Shown: piece by piece, positions 1 through 7,490 of the stretch
How the letters are laid out: the number at the start of each line of letters is the position of its first letter
Position numbering within the stretch: position 1 is the first letter of the stretch
Source of the DNA: an uncultured Candidatus Saccharibacteria bacterium
GTDB lineage: Bacteria > Patescibacteriota > Saccharimonadia > Saccharimonadales > UBA4665
Assembly (NCBI GenBank): GCA_937892705.1
Contig: CALBGR010000014.1
Location: 1 to 64,000 of the forward strand
Reading direction: 5' to 3'
DNA length: 64,000 bases
Translations under genes and position numbers: made by a program
Notes under the pieces: model-generated
Databases searched by the model: none
Seen by the model: only the letters and a program-made list of their open reading frames with translations
Told to the model about the DNA's origin: nothing

Positions 1-211
1 GAAAAAGTCGGTTGTGCGTGCTGTAGTAGTACGAACACAGGAAAAGATTCGTCGTAAAGACGGCTCAACTATTAAGTTCGATGATAATGCAGCCGTAATT
101 ATCAATAATGACAAACAGCCGCGTGCAACCCGTATCTTTGGTCCTGTGCCGCGTGAGTTGCGTGATTTGGGCTACAGTAAAATTATTAGCCTTGCGCCGG
201 AGGTACTGTAA
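1..211 (+). CDS. rplN: 50S ribosomal protein uL14, C-terminal part (cut by window start)
   Basis: About 69 C-terminal residues of uL14, a large-subunit protein that contacts 16S rRNA at the subunit interface. The frame is open from base 2, so the true start lies outside the window. The family signatures RRKDGS, KFDDNAAVIIN and RIFGPVPRELR are visible. The TAA stop overlaps the ATG of the next gene by one base (TAATG), giving tight translational coupling. It is the first gene here of the spc-type ribosomal operon. Confidence 0.95.
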   Translation, partial: KKSVVRAVVVRTQEKIRRKDGSTIKFDDNAAVIINNDKQPRATRIFGPVPRELRDLGYSKIISLAPEVL

Positions 212-540
212 TGAGTAAGCGATATAAGATCCGTTTGAAGAAGGGTGATACCGTAGTAGTGCGCAGCGGTAAGGATAAGGGTAAGGTCGGTAAGGTACTA
301 GCAACACATCCAAAGGAAAACAAGGTGACTGTCGAGGGTGTGAATATAGTTAAGAAGCACCAAAAGTCAAATAAGCAATACCCACAAGGCGGCATTATCG
401 AGATTACCAAGCCAATCTATGTCAGCAAGGTTGGTTTGCAAGATCCGGAAACAAAGAAACCTACTCGCATTGGCTACAAGATTAATAAAGACGGCACAAA
501 AGTACGTGTCGCAAAAGCATCAGGAAAGGAGATTAAGTAA
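211..540 (+). CDS. rplX: 50S ribosomal protein uL24
   Basis: uL24 initiates 50S assembly near the tunnel exit. The 109-residue protein carries the KOW motif (KKGDTVVVRSGKDKGKVGKV near residues 10-30), then GVNIVKKHQK and a PIYVSKV strand. Length is normal for bacteria. The start overlaps the uL14 stop, and its own TAA overlaps the ATG of rplE (TAATG), so three genes are coupled by one-base overlaps. Confidence 0.96.
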   Translation: MSKRYKIRLKKGDTVVVRSGKDKGKVGKVLATHPKENKVTVEGVNIVKKHQKSNKQYPQGGIIEITKPIYVSKVGLQDPETKKPTRIGYKINKDGTKVRVAKASGKEIK

Positions 541-1118
541 TGGCAACAGCGACAAAACCAGCTTCTATGCCTGCTCGTCTCCGAACTTTGTACAAGGAGC
601 AATATGTAGCCGAGCTGAAAGAGGAACTCGGTCTTGCTAACGTAAACCAGGTACCAAAGCTCGAAAAAATTGTAATAAATGTTGGCCTTGGCAAAGCTAA
701 GGATGATAAGCGAGTATTAGAAGCAGCTACAAATACACTTCGTAAGATTACTGGTCAAGCGCCAGTACAAACAGTTGCAAAGAAGTCTATCGCTGGCTTC
801 AAGCTTCGCCAGGGTAATGTGATTGGCCTGAAGGTAACACTGCGCGGTGATAGAATGTATGAATTTCTTGATCGATTAGTGAATATTGTGTTGCCTCGTC
901 TTCGCGACTTTCATGGTGTAAGCAATAAGTCATTTGATAAGCAGGGAAATTACAGTATTGGCTTGGTCGACCAATCTGTATTTCCTGAGTTAACGTTTGA
1001 AGAAACGACAACAACACACGGACTACAGGCAGTGTTCGTCATTGATGCTAAGGAACCTGCGCATGCACGTGCACTGCTTGCAAAGTTCGGTATGCCGTTT
1101 GAAAAGGAAGGTAAATAA
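540..1118 (+). CDS. rplE: 50S ribosomal protein uL5
   Basis: 5S rRNA-binding protein of the central protuberance, 192 residues. Recognisable family blocks are LEKIVINVGLG, the KSIAGFKLR loop, GLKVTLRGDRMYEFLDRL and the C-terminal TFEETTTTHG and VFVIDA region. A short N-terminal A/T/P-rich extension precedes the conserved LRTLYKEQY. It sits between rplX and rpsN in conventional spc order. Confidence 0.96.
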   Translation: MATATKPASMPARLRTLYKEQYVAELKEELGLANVNQVPKLEKIVINVGLGKAKDDKRVLEAATNTLRKITGQAPVQTVAKKSIAGFKLRQGNVIGLKVTLRGDRMYEFLDRLVNIVLPRLRDFHGVSNKSFDKQGNYSIGLVDQSVFPELTFEETTTTHGLQAVFVIDAKEPAHARALLAKFGMPFEKEGK

Positions 1119-1119
1119 T

Positions 1120-1389
1120 ATGGCGAAGAAATCTATCGTTGTACGTGATTTAAAGCGTCAAAAGATGATCAAGAAATACGCAGCCAAGCGGGCTCAGCTA
1201 AAAGCTATGGGTGATTACGAAGGTCTCGCGAAGTTGCCGCGTAATTCAAGTCCGACACGCTGGAAGAATCGCTGCATTGAGACCGGCCGACCTCATGGTT
1301 ATATGCGCCAGTTTGGTCTAAACCGTATTTCATTCCGTGAACATGCAAGCAAGGGTGAAATCCCTGGTGTAACGAAAGCGAGTTGGTAA
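1120..1389 (+). CDS. rpsN: 30S ribosomal protein uS14, zinc-free form
   Basis: 89-residue uS14, a head protein of the 30S subunit. The frame is open further upstream, but I place the start at the ATG at 1120: the protein then begins MAKKSIVVRDLKR as the family does, and starts just after the rplE stop. It has TRWKNRCIETGRPHGYMRQFGLNR and no CxxC pairs, so it is the C-minus, long type that does not bind zinc. It matches the other zinc-less proteins in this window (bL36, bL33, RecR). Confidence 0.95.
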   Translation: MAKKSIVVRDLKRQKMIKKYAAKRAQLKAMGDYEGLAKLPRNSSPTRWKNRCIETGRPHGYMRQFGLNRISFREHASKGEIPGVTKASW

Positions 1390-1393
1390 AACT

Positions 1394-1795
1394 ATGAGTA
1401 TGACTTCAACTGATCCAATTGCAGATATGTTGACGCGCGTACGCAATGCTATTATGGTGCGTAAGCATGAAGTCGTTATGCCGCATTCAAAGGTAAAGCA
1501 GGCTGTGGCTGAAATCCTCAAGGAAAACGGCTTCCTAAAAGATGTACTAGTCATTAAAGCAAGTGTTGGTAAAACTTTGAAGCTTGTGATTAATGACGAA
1601 AACGAGAACGCGCCAATTACTGAAATCGTACGCCTGAGTAAGCCAGGTCGCCGCTACTACGTAAAGGCTAAAGATATTCCAACAGTTAAGCATGGCCGTG
1701 GCATCGTGGTAGTATCGACCTCTAAAGGCATCATGACTGGTCAAGAGGCAAAGGCCAAGTCAGTGGGTGGTGAGCTAATTTGTAAGGTTTATTAA
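1394..1795 (+). CDS. rpsH: 30S ribosomal protein uS8
   Basis: uS8 binds the central domain of 16S rRNA and, in other bacteria, regulates the spc operon. The 133 residues show DPIADMLTRVRNA at the N-terminus, KAVAEIL-type helices and the C-terminal GRGIVVVSTSKGIMTGQEA signature (STS-G-MT). A second in-frame ATG lies two codons downstream at 1400, so the start is uncertain by two residues. It lies four bases after rpsN. Confidence 0.96.
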   Translation: MSMTSTDPIADMLTRVRNAIMVRKHEVVMPHSKVKQAVAEILKENGFLKDVLVIKASVGKTLKLVINDENENAPITEIVRLSKPGRRYYVKAKDIPTVKHGRGIVVVSTSKGIMTGQEAKAKSVGGELICKVY

Positions 1796-1812
1796 TTTAA
1801 GAGGAAAAGTAA

Positions 1813-2352
1813 ATGAGTCGAATAGGAAAACTGCCGATAGACATTCCAAACGGTGTGACAATCACTGTCGACCCAGACTACATAACGGTGACTGGGAGTA
1901 AGGGTACGCTCAAGCAATTCACCATGCCTGGGATTAAAGTAGAGCAAAAAGATAATCAAATTATCGTTACTCGAGACAGTGACGAGCCAAAAGTTCGTGC
2001 AAAGCACGGGCTAATGCGATCATTGATCGCAAATATGGTTACTGGTGTAACTACTGGTTTCAGTAAAAAACTGGAAATCAATGGCGTAGGTTATCGTGTT
2101 GCTTTAGCTGGAACAGATGTGAAGTTTAACCTTGGCTTTTCACACGAAGTTGTTTATCACCTGCCGCAAGGTATTTCAGCGACTGTTGAAGGCAATGTTA
2201 TTACTGTTAGCGGTATTGACAAACAGCAAGTTGGTCAAGTAGCAGCAGAAATCCGCGCACTGAAGAAGCCAGAGCCATACAAAGGTAAAGGTATTAAGTA
2301 TGTTGATGAACGCATTATCCGTAAGAGCGGTAAGTCAGGAAAGGATAAGTAG
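1813..2352 (+). CDS. rplF: 50S ribosomal protein uL6
   Basis: 179-residue uL6 with the duplicated alpha/beta domain. N-terminal signature SRIGKLPIDIPNGV, middle ELNGVGYR-like EINGVGYRVALAG, and the C-terminal KPEPYKGKGIKYVDE block that contacts 23S rRNA near the sarcin-ricin loop. An AAGAGGAAAAG Shine-Dalgarno precedes the ATG. Length and order are normal. Confidence 0.96.
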   Translation: MSRIGKLPIDIPNGVTITVDPDYITVTGSKGTLKQFTMPGIKVEQKDNQIIVTRDSDEPKVRAKHGLMRSLIANMVTGVTTGFSKKLEINGVGYRVALAGTDVKFNLGFSHEVVYHLPQGISATVEGNVITVSGIDKQQVGQVAAEIRALKKPEPYKGKGIKYVDERIIRKSGKSGKDK

Positions 2353-2361
2353 GAGTAGGTT

Positions 2362-2718
2362 ATGAATCGATTAGCACACAAACTAGAAAAGCTCCAGCTT
2401 CGCAAGAATCGTACCCGCTCAAAGATTAATGGTACCCCAGAGCGACCTCGCTTGAGTGTACATATTAGCAACAAGCATATCACTGCCCAGGTTATCGACG
2501 ATACAGCTCACAAGACTTTGGCATATGTAAGCACGGTGGGTAAGAAAGATCTACCAAAAACCATGACTGAAAAAGCTGAATGGATAGGTGGTGAAATTGC
2601 GAAAAAAGCTAAAGCTGCAAAGGTTAAAAAAGTAGCGTTCGATCGAGGTGGTCGAATGTATCATGGTCGAGTAAAGGCGCTTGCTGAAGCAGCGCGTAAG
2701 GCAGGATTGGAGTTCTAA
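2362..2718 (+). CDS. rplR: 50S ribosomal protein uL18
   Basis: 5S rRNA-binding protein uL18, 118 residues. Signatures: RKNRTRSKINGTPERPRLSVHISNKH, then VAFDRGGRMYHGRVKALAEAARKAGLEF at the C-terminus. The start lies ten bases after rplF with a GGAG-like site (TAGGAGTAGG). It is followed immediately by rpsE. Confidence 0.96.
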   Translation: MNRLAHKLEKLQLRKNRTRSKINGTPERPRLSVHISNKHITAQVIDDTAHKTLAYVSTVGKKDLPKTMTEKAEWIGGEIAKKAKAAKVKKVAFDRGGRMYHGRVKALAEAARKAGLEF

Positions 2719-2719
2719 T

Positions 2720-3313
2720 ATGGCAGTACAACAACAAACTGATCAACGTTTACGTCGCCCTGATCAAGTGCCAGAAGAGAAGCCGTTCGATGAGCGGGTA
2801 CTTCATATTGACCGTGTGGCACGTGTCGTAAAAGGCGGTCGGCGGTTCCGATTCCGCGCACTTGTTGTGGTGGGTGACCATAAGGGCCGTGTAGGTATTG
2901 GCATTGCAAAAGGTGCTGATGTGACAGCGGCAGTAGCTAAAGCAACAGATGTAGCAAAAAAACACATGATTACTATTGCCTTAGCTAAAAACGATACATT
3001 GTATCATGAGGCACAGGCTAAGGTAGGCGGTGCAAAGATACTTGTAATGCCTGCAAGTCAAGGTACTGGTTTGATTGCTGGTGGTGTCGTGCGTACCATT
3101 CTTGAAGTCGCAGGTGTACGTAATGCACTCAGTAAATCTCTTGGTTCTACAAATAAAGCAAATACTGCATACGCCACCATCGAAGCATTGAAGAAAATTG
3201 TTCCATCAAGCGAATGGGTAACTAAAAAGAACAGCAATGAGACTGTTACTAAAAAGTCAGCGACTAAAAAGACTACAGCTAAAAAGAAGACTGTAGCAAA
3301 GGATAAGGAGTAA
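2720..3313 (+). CDS. rpsE: 30S ribosomal protein uS5 with Lys/Thr-rich tail
   Basis: uS5, decoding-fidelity protein of the 30S, 197 residues. I chose the ATG at 2720, two bases after the rplR stop, rather than longer in-frame options inside rplR. Core blocks: DRVARVVKGGRRFRFRALVVVGD, GKGADVTAAVAKA and GGVVRTILEVAGV-N-LSKSLGS. The last ~30 residues are a low-complexity KK(S/T)ATKK tail not needed for the fold; similar basic tails occur on uL15, bL17, uL1 and SecE here. The next gene is rplO: the usual rpmD (uL30) is absent. Confidence 0.95.
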   Translation: MAVQQQTDQRLRRPDQVPEEKPFDERVLHIDRVARVVKGGRRFRFRALVVVGDHKGRVGIGIAKGADVTAAVAKATDVAKKHMITIALAKNDTLYHEAQAKVGGAKILVMPASQGTGLIAGGVVRTILEVAGVRNALSKSLGSTNKANTAYATIEALKKIVPSSEWVTKKNSNETVTKKSATKKTTAKKKTVAKDKE

Positions 3314-3317
3314 GTAG

Positions 3318-3815
3318 ATGAAGTTTCATGAACTCCAAGTAACAAGATTTAAGAGGTCAAAGCGCGTCGGTCGCGGTATTGCTGCAGGACGTGGAAAGAC
3401 TGCAGGTCGCGGTACAAAGGGCCAAAAAGCGCGTGCAGGTTCATCTAAGAAGCCAGGATTTGAAGGTGGTCAGAATCCGCTTATGCAGCGTTTGCCAAAG
3501 TTGCGCGGTTTCCGCTCATTTCGGCTAGCTGCAGAGACTGTTTACACCGGTGATTTAGAAGCATTTGCTAACAAAAAGGTAACGACAGTCGAACTTGCTG
3601 AAGCTGGTCTTATTTCGAGTCCGTATGTTTCAGTCAAATTGGTAGTTAAAGGTGAACTTACTAAGAAAGTTACTGTTGAACTACAGGGTGCGAGTGTAGC
3701 TGCTATCGAAGCTGTTGAAAAAGCTGGCGGTAGCTTTAAGAAGGTGCCGCGTCTTGCACGGCCAAAGACTTCTGAAAAGAAGATTGCCAAAGCTGAGACT
3801 AAGGCAGACAAGTAA
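3318..3815 (+). CDS. rplO: 50S ribosomal protein uL15
   Basis: 165-residue uL15 with the Gly/Arg-rich N-terminal arm (GRGIAAGRGKTAGRGTKGQKAR), GFEGGQNPLMQRLPKLRGF, and the C-terminal globular domain. The C-terminus ends in a K/E/A-rich tail. It follows rpsE by four bases with no uL30 gene between. A strong intrinsic terminator follows at 3835-3866, so the first transcription unit in the window ends here. Confidence 0.95.
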   Translation: MKFHELQVTRFKRSKRVGRGIAAGRGKTAGRGTKGQKARAGSSKKPGFEGGQNPLMQRLPKLRGFRSFRLAAETVYTGDLEAFANKKVTTVELAEAGLISSPYVSVKLVVKGELTKKVTVELQGASVAAIEAVEKAGGSFKKVPRLARPKTSEKKIAKAETKADK

Positions 3816-3834
3816 CTCCAACCGATCGACCTAT

Positions 3835-3868
3835 ATAAGACCGCCCTCTCCAGGGCGGTCTTATGTTT
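3835..3868 (+). terminator. Intrinsic terminator after rplO
   Basis: Perfect 13-bp stem 3835-3847 / 3852-3864 (ATAAGACCGCCCT) with a CTCC tetraloop. The following T-rich bases are TGTTTTA. It separates the uL14-uL15 block from secY. Confidence 0.85.
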
Positions 3869-4017
3869 TATCTTTGAACACTCATGAACATTGTCGGTAA
3901 TGTTAAATTTATGTTTTAACATAAAAATATGCTACTTACACCTATCTCTTCGAGTAAACTTCTGATAGTTATGTATAAAATGTACCTTTAATTCTTTTAG
4001 TTCGGACGTTTTTCTTG

Positions 4018-4023
4018 TATACT
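4018..4023 (+). promoter_or_regulatory. Possible -10 of the secY promoter
   Basis: TATACT lies 43 bases before the secY ATG, after the upstream terminator and in an AT-rich gap. I see no good -35 hexamer at 16-18 bases. secY needs its own promoter because rplO ends in a terminator. Confidence 0.4.
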
Positions 4024-4066
4024 GGTCGGGAGAGAATTTCTGAGATAAAAGAGGGACATATTCTAC

Positions 4067-5569
4067 ATGAACTGGAAGGTTATTTGGCGGTCGCTTAAAC
4101 ACCGCGACATGCAAAAGCGTATTGCTGCGGTAATAGGCATCATTATCATTTACAGGTTCTTGGCGCATATTCCGATACCATTTGGTGACCCACAGACAGT
4201 CAAACAGGTGCTTGATAATCTATTTACTTCAGACGCAACGCCACAGCTATTGAACTTCCTAAATATTATATCCGGTGGTGCGCTTGCGAACTTCTCTATC
4301 ATGGTGGCTGGACTAGGCCCATACATCAATGCCTCTATTATTATGCAGCTCTTAACGCGTGCAATTCCTAAGCTTGAGGCACTGCGAAAAGAAGGTGAAT
4401 CTGGACAACGGAAGATTAATCAATACACACGAATTCTGACATTTCCATTAGCTATTATCCAATCTATTGGTGCAATCTACCTTATTCGTCAAGCTGCGCA
4501 GAGTGTATCAGGTGTTGGTGATATTACGGCAGATGCTAGCATAAGCCAGTGGATATTAATGGTTTCAGCACTTACGGCTGGGTCTATGATTCTTATGTGG
4601 CTTGGTGAGTTGATTACCGAGCAAAGTATTGGTAACGGTATCTCATTGCTTATTACTGCTGGTATCGTTAGCACACTTCCAAGCACTATTGCTGATGTTG
4701 GAAGCGCAGCGTTTGGTAGTGACAAGAGTTGGGAAATATTTGGCTGGAAGCTTCCAGTGGACGCAAAAGAACTTGGCTTGGTATTGCTCATTCTGCTTGG
4801 CGTGATCTTCATGACGTGGGCTGTGGTGAAACTGAATGAGGCGCAGCGGCGCATTACAATAAATTACGCAAAACGTGTACAGGGTAATAGAACTTATGGT
4901 GGTGTGACGACTGTTTTGCCTATAAAGCTTATTACTGCCGGAGTGGTACCGATTATTTTTGCGGTGGCATTTTTGAGTGTTCCAAGCTTTGCAGGTCAGC
5001 TGTTGTCTGGAGTCAATAACGAACGATTGTCAGAGCTTGGGCAAAATCTGGTAATTTGGTTCCAAGCTCCGACTGCTCAAACATTGTTAAGCGGTGATTG
5101 GCATGCGTTTATTTATCCGGTTACCTACTTTGTTTTAGTGGTGCTGTTTACATTCTTTTATACCAGCATTACCTTTAACAGCAAGGAGATAGCCGAAAAT
5201 CTGCAAAAACAGGGTGGCTTTATTGAGGGCGTGCGCTCCGGTGTTCAGACTGAAAAATATCTTTCAGTGATAGTAAACCGACTGACACTATTCGGCGCTA
5301 TTAGCATTGGTCTTTTGGCGTTGGTGCCTATTTTTGCTCAGTTGTTTATCCAGGCTGATGTTACTTTGGGTGGTACTGGTATCCTTATCCTTGTATCTGT
5401 GGCACTTGAAGCATTGCGCGCAACTGAATCACGTGCGCTTATGATTACCTATGACCAGTATTCGAGTCCTGATTTCTTCGGTGATCCGATCGCTGAAGAA
5501 GCTGAAAAAGAGAAAACTGACAAAAAACGTCGTTTCCGTATACCGCGTATTCGTAAAAAATCCACATAA
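4067..5569 (+). CDS. secY: Preprotein translocase channel subunit SecY
   Basis: Inner-membrane protein-conducting channel, 500 residues with about ten hydrophobic segments. Diagnostic motifs: the plug/TM2 region SGGALANFSIMVAGLGPYINASI, ITEQSIGNGIS, and the C5-type loop FNSKEIAENLQKQGGFIEGVR. The C-terminus is unusually long and highly basic (KKRRFRIPRIRKK), plausibly cytoplasmic and ribosome- or lipid-contacting. A GAGGGA site precedes the ATG at 4067. The next gene is infA: the adk and map genes normally found between secY and infA are not here. Confidence 0.96.
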   Translation: MNWKVIWRSLKHRDMQKRIAAVIGIIIIYRFLAHIPIPFGDPQTVKQVLDNLFTSDATPQLLNFLNIISGGALANFSIMVAGLGPYINASIIMQLLTRAIPKLEALRKEGESGQRKINQYTRILTFPLAIIQSIGAIYLIRQAAQSVSGVGDITADASISQWILMVSALTAGSMILMWLGELITEQSIGNGISLLITAGIVSTLPSTIADVGSAAFGSDKSWEIFGWKLPVDAKELGLVLLILLGVIFMTWAVVKLNEAQRRITINYAKRVQGNRTYGGVTTVLPIKLITAGVVPIIFAVAFLSVPSFAGQLLSGVNNERLSELGQNLVIWFQAPTAQTLLSGDWHAFIYPVTYFVLVVLFTFFYTSITFNSKEIAENLQKQGGFIEGVRSGVQTEKYLSVIVNRLTLFGAISIGLLALVPIFAQLFIQADVTLGGTGILILVSVALEALRATESRALMITYDQYSSPDFFGDPIAEEAEKEKTDKKRRFRIPRIRKKST

Positions 5570-5584
5570 AACAGCAAAAAACAC

Positions 5585-5614
5585 TTTACAAATGTTGTGA
5601 AAAGCTGCTATAAT
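5585..5614 (+). promoter_or_regulatory. Promoter of infA-rpmJ-rpsM-rpsK-rpsD-rpoA operon
   Basis: TTTACA (5585-5590), 18-bp spacer, perfect TATAAT (5609-5614). The predicted start is near 5621, about 10 bases before the infA ATG at 5632, so infA would have an almost leaderless mRNA. No Shine-Dalgarno lies in that stretch. Confidence 0.75.
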
Positions 5615-5631
5615 CAATTCTTGTTATATTT

Positions 5632-5853
5632 ATGGCCGCGAGTAAAGAAGTAATTGAGTTAACAGGGACGATCGTTGAGACGCTTCCGGGTACTCAATTT
5701 AAGGTTGAGCTCGAGAACGGACATCAAATTATAGCTCACGTTGCCGGGAAAATGCGGAAGCATTATATTCGCATTGTGCCTGGTGACACGGTCACTGTAG
5801 AGTTGACACCTTACGATCTTACGAAGGGTCGGATTACATACCGGAAGTCTTAG
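5632..5853 (+). CDS. infA: Translation initiation factor IF-1
   Basis: 73-residue single OB-fold protein that binds the 30S A site. Family sequence is plain: ELTGTIVETLPGTQFKVELENGH, HVAGKMRKHYIRIVPGDTVTVELTPYDLTKGRITYR. It is first in its transcription unit with a consensus promoter 17 bases upstream and no Shine-Dalgarno, so initiation on a very short leader is likely. Sequence conservation fixes the start. Confidence 0.96.
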   Translation: MAASKEVIELTGTIVETLPGTQFKVELENGHQIIAHVAGKMRKHYIRIVPGDTVTVELTPYDLTKGRITYRKS

Positions 5854-5922
5854 TAATAAGACGTTTATAGATTTATAAAAATAAGCAGTGAGTCAATCTC
5901 ATGAAAGGAGACTGATCCGTAC

Positions 5923-6039
5923 ATGAAAGTACGTGCAAGTGTAAAAAAGATTAGCCCAGACGACATTATTGTCCGTCGTAAAGGTCGATTGTATGTCATT
6001 AATAAACTTAAGCCGCGCCATAAGCAGCGTCAAGGATAA
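5923..6039 (+). CDS. rpmJ: 50S ribosomal protein bL36, zinc-free form
   Basis: 38-residue bL36 beginning MKVRASVKKI and ending KPRHKQRQG, with the RRKGRLYVI core. The canonical zinc ligands (two Cys in the KMCxxC segment, one Cys later) are replaced: the segment reads ISPDDIIVRR and the third position is Asn; only the final His remains. It is therefore the C-minus type. A strong AAAGGAGA site ends 11 bases before the ATG at 5923. It lies in the usual infA-rpmJ-rpsM order. Confidence 0.93.
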   Translation: MKVRASVKKISPDDIIVRRKGRLYVINKLKPRHKQRQG

Positions 6040-6050
6040 GGAGTGTATTG

Positions 6051-6437
6051 ATGGCACGTATATCGGGTGTTACTATTCCAAATGAAAAGCAGATTCAGAT
6101 TAGTCTGACGTATGTATATGGTATTGGGCTTAAGACAAGCCAAAAGATCTTAGCTGAAGCTAAGGTTGATCCAACGGTTCGCACAAAAGACTTGACAGAC
6201 GACGAAATTTCTCGTATTCAAGATATAATCAATAATAATTACGTGGTTGAAGGTGAATTGCAGCGTATTGTTGCAGGCAATATCAAACGTCTGAAGGATA
6301 TCAATTCATATCGAGGCTTGCGACACAAGCAGAATTTGCCAACACGTGGCCAGCGAACAAAAACAAATGCTCGTACTCGTCGAGGTAAAAAAGTTACGGT
6401 AGGTGGCACAGCTAAGAAAGTACCATCAAAAACGTAA
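6051..6437 (+). CDS. rpsM: 30S ribosomal protein uS13
   Basis: 128-residue uS13 of the 30S head, contacting tRNA and the intersubunit bridge. Starts MARISGVTIPNEKQIQISLTYVYGIG and ends in the basic RGLRHKQNLPTRGQRTKTNART tail. I take ATG 6051, preceded by AAGGAG, rather than the TTG one codon upstream. Confidence 0.96.
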   Translation: MARISGVTIPNEKQIQISLTYVYGIGLKTSQKILAEAKVDPTVRTKDLTDDEISRIQDIINNNYVVEGELQRIVAGNIKRLKDINSYRGLRHKQNLPTRGQRTKTNARTRRGKKVTVGGTAKKVPSKT

Positions 6438-6456
6438 GGTATAGGAGAGAGGATTT

Positions 6457-6846
6457 ATGGCAGAAGCAACAACTAAAAAGAAGAAAGCCAAGCGCTCCGT
6501 ACCAAGTGGTCAAGTGCATATTTTGGCTACATTCAATAATACAATCGTTACATTTACCGACAATAAGGGCAATGCGCTCACTGCTGCAAGTGCTGGAGGT
6601 TGTGGCTTTCGTGGTTCCAAGAAAGGTACTGCATATGCAGCACAGGTAGCTACAGAAAAGGCTGGTCAAGCAGCAAAACAGCAGTATAGTTTCAGTAAAG
6701 CTGATGTGTTCGTAAAGGGTGTTGGTCTTGGCCGTGACGCAGCTATCCGAGCATTAGGCGGTCTAGACATTCAAGTAGAAAGTATTAAAGATGTGACTGG
6801 CGTACCTCATGGTGGCGTACGACCTAGGAAGGCACGAAGGATCTAA
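6457..6846 (+). CDS. rpsK: 30S ribosomal protein uS11
   Basis: 129-residue platform protein. Motifs: GQVHILATFNNTIVTFTDNKGN, ASAGGCGFRGSKKGTAYAAQ and C-terminal GVPHGGVRPRKARRI. A short Lys-rich N-terminal stretch precedes the core. GGAGAG site upstream. Confidence 0.96.
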   Translation: MAEATTKKKKAKRSVPSGQVHILATFNNTIVTFTDNKGNALTAASAGGCGFRGSKKGTAYAAQVATEKAGQAAKQQYSFSKADVFVKGVGLGRDAAIRALGGLDIQVESIKDVTGVPHGGVRPRKARRI

Positions 6847-6855
6847 GGTAAGGAT

Positions 6856-7473
6856 ATGGCACGAGATACTCATTCTATCGTAAAAATGTCTCGCCGCGAA
6901 GGTTACGCGCTTCATCCTAAGGCGCACAAAGCATTGGTGAAGCGTCCAACACCTCCGGGGCAACACAGTCAACGCGGTATGCGCAGCAAACCTAGTCAGT
7001 ATGCGCTGCAGCTTCGTGAAAAGCAAAAGGTGAAACGCCTTTATGGATTGCTTGAAAAGCAATTCCGTAATCTCATGAAGGAAGCTGACCGCAAACAGGG
7101 TAATACAGGTGAATTGCTGTTAGAACTGCTTGAACGAAGGCTTGATAATACAGTCTATCGTGCTGGTTTTGCGCCAAGCCGTCGTGCGGCTCGCCAGCTT
7201 GTGACACATGGTCATTTTCTACTTAATGGTGTACGTGTTGATATTCCTTCAATTCGCGTTAAGCCAGGTGATGAAATTGTACTGCGTGATCACAGTAAAA
7301 ATACAGAGTACTTCAAGAAGTTAGATGAAGTAAGTCCGGCACCAACCGAGTCAACACCATGGCTTAAGGTTGATCGTAAAAAAGTTGCAATTAAGGTTAC
7401 TGGTATACCTTCTCGCGAAGATGCAGAGGAAGGTATTAATGAACAATTAATCGTGGAATATTACTCACGCTAA
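6856..7473 (+). CDS. rpsD: 30S ribosomal protein uS4
   Basis: 205-residue 16S assembly-initiator protein. N-terminal basic domain without any Cys zinc motif, then the S4 RNA-binding domain RLDNTVYRAGFAPSRRAARQLVTHGHFLLNG at about residues 95-125. Gene order rpsM-rpsK-rpsD-rpoA is canonical for the alpha operon. Confidence 0.96.
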   Translation: MARDTHSIVKMSRREGYALHPKAHKALVKRPTPPGQHSQRGMRSKPSQYALQLREKQKVKRLYGLLEKQFRNLMKEADRKQGNTGELLLELLERRLDNTVYRAGFAPSRRAARQLVTHGHFLLNGVRVDIPSIRVKPGDEIVLRDHSKNTEYFKKLDEVSPAPTESTPWLKVDRKKVAIKVTGIPSREDAEEGINEQLIVEYYSR

Positions 7474-7490
7474 GGGAGGCGGAAACTAGT

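Noticed and set aside
4489..4854. Long minus-strand ORF inside secY
   Set aside because: Antisense shadow: no ribosome site, no family resemblance, and the plus-strand SecY is unmistakable. The same applies to minus-strand ORFs within rplE, rplO, rplL, uL1 and the ClC gene.
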